DNA of 64,000 nucleotides from Gonocerus acuteangulatus. Taxonomy: Eukaryota; Arthropoda; Insecta; Hemiptera; Coreidae. The notes beneath the pieces are model-generated. The model saw only the letters and a program-made list of their open reading frames with translations. It was not told where the DNA came from and searched no databases. Each line of letters starts with the position of its first letter. The stretch's first letter is position 1. Location of the stretch: NCBI GenBank assembly GCA_946811695.1, contig OX328123.1, positions 15,056,038-15,120,037 of the forward strand. Direction: 5' to 3'. Positions 46,955 to 58,797 of the stretch are shown piece by piece. The position numbers were made by a program, and so were the translations under genes.

Positions 46955-48275
46955 ATGTCTTATAAATCTAGAGTAACTAGAGGCACGAAAAATCTTATAA
47001 ATGCAGAATTGAATGGCTTGAGGAGGAATGCAAATTTTCAAATAGAGCTGGGAATGAAGGTTATACAGACAGATTATTCAGAAATTCCACTAACTTTTCT
47101 TCAATTGAATATGTTTGAAAGGATGTTTGGAGAAGAAAGTATAAATATTATTTTTGAAAACTCCTACTCATACTCAATTTCCAGAAATCATGAATTGAAT
47201 GTTACTTCAGGCGAAAAAAGTATTCATTTATTAAATGTAATACTTTAGACAGGCTACATGTCGGGCAAAAATATAAGAATGTTCTGGAAACATTTTGAAT
47301 CCGACAGATTGGTGTATAATAACACTTTGGTGTATAAGATAAGTATAAATTCCAACGGGTTTTTCGAAAATCGAAAATAGCTGTAAGCAGCATCTCTCCA
47401 TGGCAAGCCCATAAGGTTTGGTTATACAATTTTTTCTTATCAGAGCGGCTACAATTAGTGTTGTAAAAGAGCGCGCCTTTAAGGCTAGAAGGCGCGGCTC
47501 CTAAAAGCTCGAGCTCCCAGAGCTTGGACAGGGCTCGATAGAAGGCGCGAGCCTTGAAGGCTCGGCTTGGTAGAAGGCGCGAGCATTGAAGGCTCGCCTC
47601 GGGAGAAGGCGCATGCTTTGAAGCCTTTAACTTTTCATTTCCAAAATGGCGGATGGCGGGCAAACAGCTGTTTCATGAAATATACTTTAGTAGATTCGTC
47701 CTAAATTCTTTCCGCCACAATGAAATTATTCGGTGGCAATTAAATTTACCATTTCATTGATAAACTAATTATATGGATCACTAATTGGGTAAAAATAGTT
47801 ACTTTTCCTAAAAAATAAACTCTTCCGTGAGACGGTGATGGCAACACTGTCGTACTACTACAATACTACTATAACCGTGCTTGCCAAAGCTCTACCTTCC
47901 CAGGGCTCCAAGGCCGAGCCTTCAAGGCTTGAGGGAGAACTTTGCCGAACCTTCAGGGCTTGATAAGGTTTGGATGGAGCCTCCCTCCCGAGCCTTCATC
48001 GAGCCCTTAGAGCTAGGGCTGTAGAGGTTAGGTTCAAGGATCAGGCCTCAAGCCTTTAGTCAGGGCCCGCTTTTAACAACACTAGCTACAATGCCCTTGC
48101 AGAATAGTTACGGCTTGGTGGATCTGTAGTTCTTGAGTTTTCTTCCCGGTTACCCCAAGGATTTGGGCCTTACAGCCTTTATGTGGACAATTTCTTAGGG
48201 CCATGGACCTCTTTCAAGAATTATATATACCAAACACTCGCTGTCCCGAAACTATTCGAGAAAATCACATTGTAA
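46955..48275 (+). pseudogene. piggyBac transposase remnant, split by a hAT insertion
   Basis: The first part (46955-47248, then past a TAG) reads IPLTFLQLNMFERMFGEESI ... LNVTSGEKSIHLLNVIL-stop-TGYMSGKNIRMFWKHF, matching the piggyBac N-terminal and early DDE region in order. After the hAT insert, 48085-48275 contains a frameshifted equivalent of the DNFF catalytic block (YVDNF...) followed by LFQELYIPNTRCPETIREN. At least one stop and one frameshift make it inactive. The C-terminal cysteine-rich region is not found. Confidence 0.7.
47456..48084. mobile_element. hAT-type MITE (629 bp) with 8 bp TSD
   Basis: The termini TAGTGTTGTAAAAG and CTTTTAACAACACTA are inverted. The 8 bp TSD GCTACAAT lies at 47448-47455 and 48085-48092. 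The interior is GC-rich and made of repeated AAGGCTCG/CGAGCCTT phrases that can fold. The minus frame 47202-47663 is spurious. Confidence 0.88.
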
Positions 48276-48659
48276 GACTCATGAGTGAGTGCTGCAATAT
48301 AGGGCTTTATTCGTACTGATATTTCCACTTTCACAGAATAAATAATTTTTTCTAAAACCAATATTTATCATAGGCAACCAATCATGTACTTATGCATTTT
48401 ATTATTATTTAATTGCAGTAAAATAAAGATCTGTTCATGAAATGTAGAATTTTTAAAAGACACCAGATCTTGATACTTGTACTCCCAGTGCCCAAGGTCC
48501 CCTCTAGGGGACCATATGTTATTTTACACATTGACAGTTTTATAACAAAAATTTCTTAAAAGTTACTTCAATTGACTTCATATTAACTCATTTATGCAAA
48601 AAAAAAAAAAAAAAAATTAGAAAAATAAATAGAATAGTCATGGGCATTGGAGGGTTAAT

Positions 48660-48977
48660 GTCCACGTTCACATAAATTCGTAGGTGTTAGTTTAAATCAC
48701 AAAGATTATAAGCATTAATTGGAAGACATTTTAAGAGTCTCATTGTAAATGTAACTGATATTTCTATATACTGTCTTATACGGGATAATGATTAATGATA
48801 ATTTGACTTATAATGGGATGCTTAATTTTAGTGAGAAGGATTTTTGTTTTAACATTTTTATTATAGGTAAAGTTATTATTGTGAAAGAATAAGGTTTTTT
48901 TTTTCTTTTTTTTTTTTTTTTTTGGTTGGGTCTAAGGCATGTCAACATTTGAGATCGTTAACGCCAGAAAGAATGTC
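48660..48977. other. AT-rich interval without a recognised feature
   Basis: Includes a T-rich run at 48895-48922. Nothing else seen. Confidence 0.5.
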
Positions 48978-49475
48978 TTTTTATACACCAAAAACCTTGA
49001 CACATAGATACGACAACAGTTTTATACACCAAAAACCTTGACACATAGATACGACAACAGTTTTATACACCAAAAACCTTGACACATAGATACGACAACA
49101 GTTTTATACACCACAAACCTTGACACATTGATACGAAAACAGTTTTATACACCAAAAACCTTGACACATAGATACGACAACAGTTTTATACACCAAAAAC
49201 CTTACCACATAGATACGACAACAGTTTTATACACCAAAAACCTTGACACATAGATACGACAACAGTTTTATACACCAATAACCTTGACACATAGATACGA
49301 CAACAGTTTTATACACCAAAAACCTTACCACATAGATACAACAACAGTTTTATACGCCAAAAACCTTGACACATAGATACGACAACAGTTTTATACACCA
49401 AAAACCTTGACACAGATACGACGACAGTTTTATACACCAAAAACCTTGACACATAGATACGACAACAGTTTTAGT
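48978..49475. repeat. 41 bp minisatellite (about 12 copies)
   Basis: The unit TTTTATACACCAAAAACC... ATACGACAACAG repeats every 41 bp with a few substitutions, and one copy has a short deletion near 49413. Confidence 0.95.
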
Positions 49476-49572
49476 TCTATAAAATATTATTATTTATGTT
49501 GTTTACTTAAGAACCCGTTTTAACTATAATGTTAACTACTTAACAGATTTTTATTATCTGCTTAGAAATAAT

Positions 49573-50550
<978 letters not shown>

Positions 50551-50613
50551 AATAATCGACTGTATAATTAAATTAAAATATAATCTAAAACCAATATAAT
50601 AAGAACGTAATAA

Positions 50614-51101
50614 ATAGTTTGCACCATGTATGCTTTACAACTTGAGGATTCCAGAGCAAATGGGCTGAGATGCTATGGTGAAATAGTTTGCACCATGTAT
50701 GCTTTACAACTTGAGGATTCCAGAGCAAATGGGCTGAGATGCTATGGTGAAATAGTTTGCACCATGTATGCTTTACAACTTGAGGATTCCAGAGCAAATG
50801 GGCTGAGATGCTATGGTGAAATAGTTTGCACCATGTATGCTTTACAACTTGAGGATTCCAGAGCAAATGGGCTGAGATGCTATGGTGAAATAGTTTGCAC
50901 CATGTATGCTTTACAACTTGAGGATTCCAGAGCAAATGGGCTGAGATGCTATGGTGAAATAGTTTGCACCATGTATGCTTTACAACTTGAGGATTTCAGA
51001 GCAAATGGGCTGAGATGCTATGGTGAAATAGTTTGCACCATGTATGCTTTACAACTTGAGGATTTCAGAGCAAATGGGCTGAGATGCTATGGTGAAATAG
51101 T
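50614..51101. repeat. 69 bp minisatellite, 7 copies
   Basis: A 69 bp unit (23 codons) recurs 7 times, nearly identical. Two right-hand copies share one substitution (TTCC to TTTC). Being a multiple of 3, it leaves frames open on both strands (50626-51147 +, 50585-50935 -). No start context, signal or homology supports a protein. Confidence 0.95.
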
Positions 51102-51262
51102 AGATGTTTCGGGGTTTAGATTCGTTCAGATATTAAATTTACCTTAAAATAAAGAGGTTACCGGTAGGGATGTTTAAAATACATATAGGGTAGGATGATC
51201 TGGAGTGTTTGTTAATTGAGCTTCCTATTAACAATACTGCATACTGATTGGTATTACATATC

Positions 51263-51948
51263 GTCCCTACCAGTGTTGGGCAAAAATTATTCAGAATGAT
51301 GAATAATGATTAATGAATAAATGTATTATTTCATTCATGAATGAAGAATAATTACTTTTATTAATTATTCGTTATTCTGTGAATGAAGTTTATGTTTTAT
51401 TCACAAATTATTCGAATGATCATTCAGAATAAACATGTTTTAGTGAATAACGATAGATTTATTATAATGTTGGCAGCCAGAAATACGTATATATATGTCT
51501 GTTTGAGTAGGATTATTCAGTAGACCAACTAGAAATAAATAATAACGAATGATGAATAATGAATGATGAATAACGAATAATTCTGTGAATAATTCATGAT
51601 GTACTGTGTGAATAAGATAATTCAGTGAATTATTCATCATTCACTAAAAATTCATTCGAATGATCATTCGAATAATAATTTATTCGAATAATGCCCAGCA
51701 CTGGTCCCTACCATGTCGAACTATCGAATATGAAAACCGGAGCTAAATAACATATTCAAGTCATTCACATAGTAATATATTCAAAAATGTTCTTATTCGA
51801 TACTTTATTTAAGGGCTGTTTTAAAGGGGTTAGAGTAGGGGGGCGACAATTTTCGACAAACCGAATTGCGCATAATGCAAGAGCAAAGTACCGAATCTGA
51901 AAATTGAAAATAGATTTTTCATATTCGATTGTTCGACATGGTAGGGAC
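51263..51948. mobile_element. MITE, family M2, interrupted by a hAT-type MITE
   Basis: The outer termini GTCCCTACCATGTCGAAC and the mirrored GTTCGACATGGTAGGGAC define the element. The left end is split after 8 bp by the hAT insertion. The TATCGAATATGAAAA part resembles M1, so M1 and M2 look related. Confidence 0.75.
51271..51703. mobile_element. hAT-type MITE (433 bp) with 8 bp TSD
   Basis: Begins CAGTGTTGGGCAAAAATTAT and ends ATAATGCCCAGCACTG (inverted). The 8 bp TSD GTCCCTAC lies at 51263-51270 and 51704-51711. The interior is made of ATTCATTATTC-type palindromic repeats. Confidence 0.9.
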
Positions 51949-52588
51949 GCTATAGGAAACTCCGTCTAGTTTTGAATAATTTCATCGGTACTCTTACACA
52001 CTATAAATATTCAGATTGTTTTAGTTTCTATTGACGAGTCCCAGTAATGCAACTATCGCCCTTATTCTGTTGGGTGTGAATTGTTGTTGAGGTTAAAGAG
52101 TAGCTTCTACATGCCTACATGCCGCGTCGTGAATACTGTTGTTTATAGGAATGATGAGTTATGAACGAATTCGACAGGTGGTGGTAGGTTGCGTGCAAAG
52201 GTCACAACTCGGATATAGGTCATAGCCTGTAGGGTTCTGTTTCCAACCCTCCAAGACCTGCTCGTCTGCTGGAGAGAAATCGGGCCAAGGTCACTTTTAG
52301 ACTACCTCCAGGCTATTTCGGGGGGGAACAGGGCAGATTATTGATTCATTCAGACTCTCTTGGATTCGCAGTTAGGACATTTTCTATAGATCCACATTAA
52401 GCCAAAACTACAAAGCCTCAAGAGGAAATCTTCAGACATGCATCTAATGGCAGGCATCGCAGAACAGAGGAAAATCAAGTGAGTCCTCTTCGTTAAAGCC
52501 TAGGTAACACGGACTTCAAAAGCAAACCGCCAAAAACTTGCTACGAGAAGACACCCGAATGTCCAGAACTTACTTACTTCACAAGACA
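51949..52588. other. Interval without a recognised feature
   Basis: Moderately GC-richer than its surroundings. No gene or element recognised. Confidence 0.45.
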
Positions 52589-53268
52589 AAGGCTGCACCT
52601 ACATTGGACCCGTATTTCTCCCGATCCGATCCGATTTCGTTTGACCGACAACGACCGACGTGAGTGCCTACATTGGTCCCGACCAGATCCGGTCCAATTT
52701 AGTCACAGCTTGTCAACAATAGCCTCGGAACGAAGAGAAAATGAGTGATTAATTTAAGAAATACCACCTAATAAGCATAGATACCTTCGAGTAGGTTGAA
52801 TGTTGGAGTTAAGAGAAGCATTAGTATTCATATTTAAAAATTATTTATAAAAAAAGGTAGCTAGAAGGTTATAAGCATTGGAAGGTTATAGACATTGGGT
52901 GGTTATAAACATCTTTCCACGTAATTCAATAAACAAGAGAAACAAAAATACAAAAATGCGAATTGACAAAGTTGTTCTAAATTTTATTTGCTTTCATTAA
53001 AAAAAAAAAAATGCATTGAAATCGGTTACGATGTAGAGGTTATAGACCTTTTTGAAACAAAATATGTGGTTTCGCGCCATTTTGCTTCGTCGGTCCGAAA
53101 TCGTTGTAGCAACAAACAAGTTTGAACGGCCGAGAATCGGTGACCATCGGATCGGATCGGATCAGGACCAATGTAGGCACCTCCATTAGGATGAATGCGT
53201 TTGTATTTCTTCTGACGGTCGGTGGCTATCAGATCGGATCGGATCGTGACCAATTTAGGTGCGCCCTT
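52589..53268. mobile_element. Terminal-inverted-repeat element (about 680 bp), unclassified
   Basis: Ends AAGGCTGCACCTACATTGG and the mirrored CCAATTTAGGTGCGCCCTT. GATCCGATCC runs lie next to both ends, and internal copies of the CCTACATTGG phrase occur near 52670 and 53167. A TSD is not obvious. Frames 53026-53277 and 53122-53418 are repeat artefacts. Confidence 0.6.
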
Positions 53269-53369
53269 AGCACTCACTGGCCACCGGGCCTCCGGAAAAT
53301 AAGATATACGGCGTACATACTGTTAACACAAAATACTCAACGTTTTTATCTGAGGATAATAGGCTATTT

Positions 53370-53753
53370 GAACGCCTTTAAACGCAAAGGAACCAAGTGC
53401 CATCTGTTCATTCTTTAGAGAATTGGGTTTAAAGTTTTTTGTGGGTCTAAAAGTCCTTTATTATCTGAAATGTTTCATTAATTTTCTCTCATTAAAATAA
53501 ACTGTTGTTATTGTAATGGGGTTTTATTTTTATAGTTATTGATAAAATGGTGCTTGATTCCTTTCTGTTTATTACAGCATACTGGATGTACCATTTCACT
53601 TTTTTTTTGGTATTTTTTCTTGCTTTAATAACAACATTATATTTTAACCAGTTTTTTTATTACTATCTAAATTCTCTAATTCTCTACAAGATAGCACCAA
53701 AAACTCAATTTCGTTAATAATGGCGCTTGGTTCCTTTCCGTTTGATGGCGTCC
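53370..53753. mobile_element. MITE (384 bp) with 34 bp TIRs
   Basis: GAACGCCTTTAAACGCAAAG (continuing GAACCAAGTGCCAT) is mirrored at 53720-53753 with 29 of 34 positions matching. ATTT flanks both sides (possible 4 bp TSD). A third copy of the core (GGTGCTTGATTCCTTTCTG) lies inside near 53548. Confidence 0.7.
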
Positions 53754-54561
53754 ATTTATTCTATTACGTTCCAAAAAATATGACGGTAGGTAATGATTAT
53801 TATTAGTGTTAAAATTATATGTTTATTTCCTACTACTTGCTGTTAATTTTATTTTCTAATTCTTTTAATTATCCTGTTTTTGTTATTTCTTAAGTTTTCA
53901 AATGAATAATACATTTTTATTTCACTATTACTTATGACTTATTTTAGGGCAGATCACCATTCCCGTATTCCAAGGACACATGATATGGAATCGCGTTAAG
54001 ATGAGGCAGATCCAGAAAATTAATTAATTATATTTATTTGTAGTTAAATAATTTACAACATCATTGTTATAAAATAACTGCTTTCTTTAGGTACAATGAA
54101 GGTCTAACTTTTCTTTTTAATTTCCCCAAATAGTTACTGTGGAACATAGGGGATTCGGAGATAGTTGTTACCTGTGGAAACAACCTAACCCAGGTCAAGC
54201 CAGGTGTCAGGCTGTTTCCATGTTGTCAACTCGACATCCCAACACGAAGGCTAGTATGTATCCAGTCAATCGAATTAGACAAACACGTAAACTCCATACG
54301 TTTCTGTTGAATTATTAACAAATCCTGTTGTTGGCTTTCGCTGTCCTTCCTGGCCTCGTGTTGCTAAGTGGTTAAGGTGTGTGGTGTTGCTGAGGGCTCG
54401 GCAGGGGTGACGTTTGCAGAAATTATCATTTTAAACACTGTTCGGGTCTATTTTGAGCGTTGTGTTTCATAGAAGAAAATGCTTACATTGGTATCGTTCG
54501 TTTGACAAGACTTTGGATATTAATAACTAAAATGCTTTTTGAAACAACGCCAGGTCAAAAC
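53754..54561. other. AT-rich interval without a recognised feature
   Basis: Near 54360 GCTAAGTGGTTAAGG looks box-A-like, but no box B follows. No element or gene called. Confidence 0.45.
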
Positions 54562-55486
54562 AAAAAAGTCCGTCACGCAGGAGCTGCATAACTAAGCTAT
54601 TTCCTAAGAATTGTTGTAGTGTAGACAACATTACTGAATAATTTGCTGTAAATAACCAACATAAATAAAATAAAAACGTGAATAGTTATGCTCATTTACA
54701 TTTCTTATGAGAACTGTTCAATTATTAATTCTGTAAACAATTTTCTTCCAGAGTTATGTTAATACATGATACTGTACTACTTAATAAATACACAAAAACT
54801 TCATTTTCCGCCTTTTAATCTGACGCAGGATCAGGAGTCAGGAGACAGTCCCCCTAGTGGGAGATAGCGCTCCTCGCGGCGGCTTTGGGAACCTACGTCT
54901 GGCGGGATAACTATAATGAAACAGAGTTTAAAGTAAACCCTCCTTTCCAATAGACCGATTTACTTCATTTTTACAACACATCTTTCTCATGAGTTACCCA
55001 CGACGTATACCGCGTTTCGTTACAATACAGCAGAAATTACGACCAATGAGTACAATAGTACTTTAGGTCCGGGGTAAACCCCCCCTCCAAATTACCCGAT
55101 TTAATTAATTTTTACAAGCCATTTTTCTCTGTTGATTACCACCACGATACCGAGTTTCGTTGAAATGAAACAAAAATTACGGCTGGTAGTGGTAAATTGG
55201 CAATGTGGGTCCGGAGTAAACCCCCCCTCCTAATGAACCGATTTAGTTTATTTTTACAAAATATTTTTCTCTTTACTTTAACATAACGAATACCGAGTTT
55301 CGTAGAAATATAACAAAAACTACGGCTGGCATGGTCAAATTAGTGTTTTGGGTTCGGGGTAAACCCCCCCTCCCGGTGGACCGATTTTGGTGGTTAACGA
55401 ACTCGTTCAATCGCTTGCTAATCGAACGCTATATACCACGTTTCGTGAAGAAAAAACAAAAACTCTGGCCGCTATCGTGTTAACAG

Positions 55487-55539
<53 letters not shown>

Positions 55540-55590
55540 TATATATTTATATAAATTTTAACCGGGGTCATTTTAAATGTTTTACAGCCT
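54562..55590 (-). mobile_element. F1 element, copy d (hairpin end missing)
   Basis: The right-end motif (54562-54595) is followed by the full F1 body, the TA tract (55495-55533) and AACCGGGGTCATTTT, then the sequence departs before the hairpin. It includes a GC-rich block (CTAGTGGGAGATAGCGCTCC) shared in part with copy a near 24350. Confidence 0.65.
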
Positions 55591-56541
55591 TTTAGATACC
55601 TCTCTAGAAGCCCAAATAATCACAATACAACAATTAATAATACAGCTTAATTGTAGTAAGGCGAACCTTCGCATACAATGCCCAATAAGTGAGATTTTTC
55701 CGAATGGCGTCAATCAAAATGTTCATGTAAAAAAAAATTAAAAATATGTACATATATATTTTACTATTTATAATGAAATATGTAATAACAAATTGAAAAT
55801 ATGTAGTAAAAAAATACCAAAAACACTATAAAATATTCAAAAGAAAAGCATAAATAGCTAGTAAGAACTCTGCTATTATAAATGGAAAGAACAAAAGTTG
55901 AAAATATATAGAACAAAATGACTAAAACTCTATAAAATATTGAAAAAAAAGCATAAATAAAAATTTGGAACTCATTTTAAAACTGAAAAGAAGAAGTTGA
56001 AAATTGTTTGGAACTAAATGCATTTTCCAATTGTCTAACGTGAAATGACGCTGGTCTGATCTCATAAGGGGAATATACAGTGATGGGGTCACCGACCAGG
56101 CCCATTTTTGTCTAATGATTCTGCATAAAAAAATAGCCGATACGTGTCTGAGCGTTTCGTCTAATGCGCCTTAGGAGCTAAGAAATAAAATAAAATAGGT
56201 TGAAATTCATTATTTTATATCTCGAGTTTGGAAAATTATATCGGCATGATTCACTTTTCTTTAGAGAGTATATTAAAAGAATAGTACAATTGGTCAACAA
56301 TAATTTGTTATATATTTTTTTAAAACGCATCTGCTCCTAGACCATTAGCACTGGGAAAGCATGGCTGCCAGCCACCTTTGCTTCTTGCAATTAGAAAAGA
56401 CACAGTGATCTAGACTCACTGGGTAAAGCATTCTTTGTCGGTTTCCCCTTTATTTCTTCAATTACAAAATAAAAAAAAAATATCAGAATATGTAGCAAAA
56501 ATATGGATTCTTGACAAAACATTTAAACATAATATGTTTAC
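55591..56541. other. AT-rich interval; possible SINE-tail relic
   Basis: At 56320-56360 the minus strand reads CCCAGTGCTAATGGTCTAGG then AGCAGATGCGTTTT, resembling the GCGCTAATG...GATGCGCCGT tail of SINE family B. The rest is featureless. Confidence 0.4.
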
Positions 56542-56620
56542 GGAAGCGTAGATCGTCGGGGTTTCGGTCAGTGTTCTTATTCAATAAAACACATTTTATT
56601 TGCTAAAATGTATATTTATT

Positions 56621-56665
56621 GCCGCCAACGTTTCGGCTTGCTATACAAGCCATCTTCAGGGCTGT
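56621..56665 (-). ncRNA. Hammerhead ribozyme motif HHR-3
   Basis: On the minus strand CTGAAGA (56653-56659), stem II GGCTTG-TATAG-CAAGCC, GAAA (56631-56634), then CGTT. Stem I is GCC/GGC. Position 7 of the core is A, allowed by the CUGANGA consensus. The stem III palindrome is ACGT. Confidence 0.75.
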
Positions 56666-56789
56666 AAAAACATATATGGTGTAACAATCGTAAGGACAGA
56701 AACAATAACAAAAAACAACAAAAAAAAGGCTAGAAACATTAACATAAATATGAGTACCTATATGCTTGAAAATATAAATATAAATATAA

Positions 56790-56870
<81 letters not shown>

Positions 56871-56974
56871 ATAATAATAGCAATATAAATAAATATAACT
56901 GTATAGTGACATACCTATTGCTAGAAACATTAACATAAATATGAGTACCTATATGCTTGAAAATACAAATATAA

Positions 56975-57024
<50 letters not shown>

Positions 57025-57033
57025 GTATATATT

Positions 57034-57070
<37 letters not shown>

Positions 57071-57176
57071 TTTCAAGCATATAGGTACTCATATTTATGT
57101 TAATGTTTCTAGCCTTTTTTTTGTTGTTTTTTGTTATTGTTTCTGTCCTTACGATTGTTACACCATATATGTTTTT

Positions 57177-57222
57177 ACAGCCCTGAAGATGGCTTGTATA
57201 GCAAGCCGAAACGTTGGCGGCA
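57177..57222 (+). ncRNA. Hammerhead ribozyme motif HHR-4
   Basis: CTGAAGA (57183-57189), stem II GGCTTG-TATAG-CAAGCC, GAAA (57208-57211), then CGTT and GGCGGC. Mirror copy of HHR-3 with identical core and stems. Confidence 0.77.
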
Positions 57223-57300
57223 ATAAATATACATTTTAGCAAATAAAATGTGTTTTATTGAATAAGAACACTGACCGAAACCCCGACGATCTACGCTTCC

Positions 57301-58299
57301 TACTTCTGAACGGTCGACCATATCTTCTCAATAATATGTTTACATATTATGTAAAATAAATACCTGTTTAAATGCTTTAAAATCTCTTAAAACGTGCAGA
57401 GTTCCGTCGAAAATTACGATTAAGGAATCAGAAAAAAAATATGTAAATACAACAACATCCTTTCCCTAGTGATGACAGGCTTGTTCCGGAGGCCATCTTG
57501 ATATCGTTTACTGAACACTTCTTTAAACTGTAAGAAAAGCACAGAACTGAAAATAAAGCGGTTTAGATCAAATTAAGACAAGAAGCTGAATTCGAAATAC
57601 GCATGAAAATGTTTAGGGCTTTTAACTATGGCCATAGATTCTGAACGCTAATGATGAATTTTATGGCCCATAAAATAACGGTGATTCCTATTCGTTTATT
57701 TTGATACTAACATACATTAACCTTTTTCTACTGAACTTTGTTGTGTCGTTTTTTTTTTACATCTTTTCAAGTATCTAACCAACAACCATTTGTATCTCGA
57801 ATGCAGGCCTATTTCAATATTAAATGATCTCCGTTTAAAACATAAGTTACCTCTTCAAGTTAAAAGCATCACTCTCCAAAGTATATTAAGAATTTTCATT
57901 CAAACATATTGAAGGGTTCAAACATATTTTTAAAACGTACTAACAAAACAAGGAAGAACCGTGCACACTGGGTTTCGATGCGTCAAGTAGTTCTCTGTTA
58001 AGATACGTTTTCATTTGCATGTACTCCTCATCCGAAATTCCAAAAAAAGGCACTTGAATTTATTTAAATAGTATTTTTGTTAAAGAAGGGCTAATTCACC
58101 TTAGGAGAATTTGCTCGGCATTAAAAATTGTATTTATTGAAAAAAAAAAAAAATCATTATTTGTGATCTGTAACTTTGGCAACTCTTATGCCTTAAGCTC
58201 CAATTTTTATGTATTTTCTTTTTTGTGTTTATACTAAAGGGAATCGATTTGTTGATTGCTGAACACATTCTCCCATGCTGAATTGCCCCTCTATTAACA
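57301..58299. other. 1 kb AT-rich interval without a recognised feature
   Basis: No coding or repeat signal recognised. Confidence 0.5.
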
Positions 58300-58331
58300 A
58301 AAAGTCCGACTCGCAGGAACTGCGTCATCTT
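58300..58331 (-). repeat. F2 right-end motif
   Basis: AAAGTCCGACTCGCAGGAAC and TGCGTCATCTTAGCGCGGTT match the F2 end and continue into GTTCTTATC as in the macrosatellite spacers. Confidence 0.65.
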
Positions 58332-58484
58332 AGCGCGGTTCCGTTCTTATCTCTAGACTCATTGAAAATTATTAAAATAGAAGCTGTTATTATTTTGGGT
58401 CCACATTTCTAGAAAGCATGAAGATTACATAGTTAGGCGTCGAGGTGATAAGTAAAGATGGAATGGTTGGGATTCGGCTAAAGA

Positions 58485-58572
58485 AACCTCAATTCGATTT
58501 TCGTTAAAAAATCTATATTCAGGACGTTTCAGCTACTCTTTGGTAGCCTTCGTCAGCATTGAAAGTGCCGGG
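58485..58572 (-). mobile_element. Penelope-like repeat fragment with hammerhead motif, split by the LINE
   Basis: A ribozyme-bearing fragment whose continuation is displaced to 63007 by the LINE insertion: the direct repeat AAAGTGCCGGG marks both sides. Confidence 0.55.
58518..58566 (-). ncRNA. Hammerhead ribozyme motif HHR-6
   Basis: On the minus strand CTGACGA (58550-58556), stem II GGCTA-CCAAAGAG-TAGCT, GAAA (58527-58530), then CGTC. The stem III palindrome ACGT is present. Stem I pairs only as TTCA/TGAA after a small internal loop, so this is the weakest of the six. Confidence 0.6.
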
Positions 58573-58574
58573 TG

Positions 58575-58645
<71 letters not shown>
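58575..58645. repeat. Poly(A) tract, 71 bp
   Basis: An uninterrupted A run at the 5' side of the LINE, directly after the TSD plus TG. The frame 58572-58835 that starts in it is a poly-Lys artefact. Confidence 0.95.
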
Positions 58646-58648
<3 letters not shown>

Positions 58649-58797
58649 TTTCCTTGCATCTCTGATTAACATAAACTGGAATACTTTATGTATAATTCAG
58701 AAGTGTGTATATAATTGTCTTGTATACACACTGTATAGTTGTGTGTTTTTGTGTACATTGAATCTCAGTACTATAGAACTATCTCTCCATACTCCAA

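Larger units (their letters stand above)
46657..48655 (+). mobile_element. Decayed piggyBac-like transposon, TTAA-flanked
   Basis: TTAA lies at both edges (46653-46656, 48656-48659). The ends are degenerate CCCT-type; read inward the right end is CCCTCCAATGCCCATG. Subterminal inverted repeats are present: GGTCCCCCTTAGGGGACCTT (about 46690) against a mirrored GGTCCCCTCTAGGGGACC (about 48504). Transposase remnants lie inside (46955-47340 and 48085-48275). A hAT-type element (47456-48084) is inserted in the middle. Confidence 0.8.
56542..57300. mobile_element. Second inverted pair of Penelope-like repeats with hammerhead motifs
   Basis: Outer arms 56542-56790 and 57058-57300 are reverse complements (GGAAGCGTAGATCGTCGGGG at the left edge). 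Each contains a ribozyme core. A third, direct copy of the arm's inner end (GCTAGAAACATTAACATAAA) lies at 56921. TA tracts fill the centre. The opposing small frames 56600-56938 and 57033-57242 encode the same N-terminus because the arms are mirrored, and are not genes. Confidence 0.7.

Noticed and set aside
54353..54400. tRNA-like SINE head
   Set aside because: Only a box-A-like phrase; no box B and no tail.
56600..57242. Two genes with identical N-termini on opposite strands
   Set aside because: They are mirror images produced by the inverted repeat and run into TA tracts.
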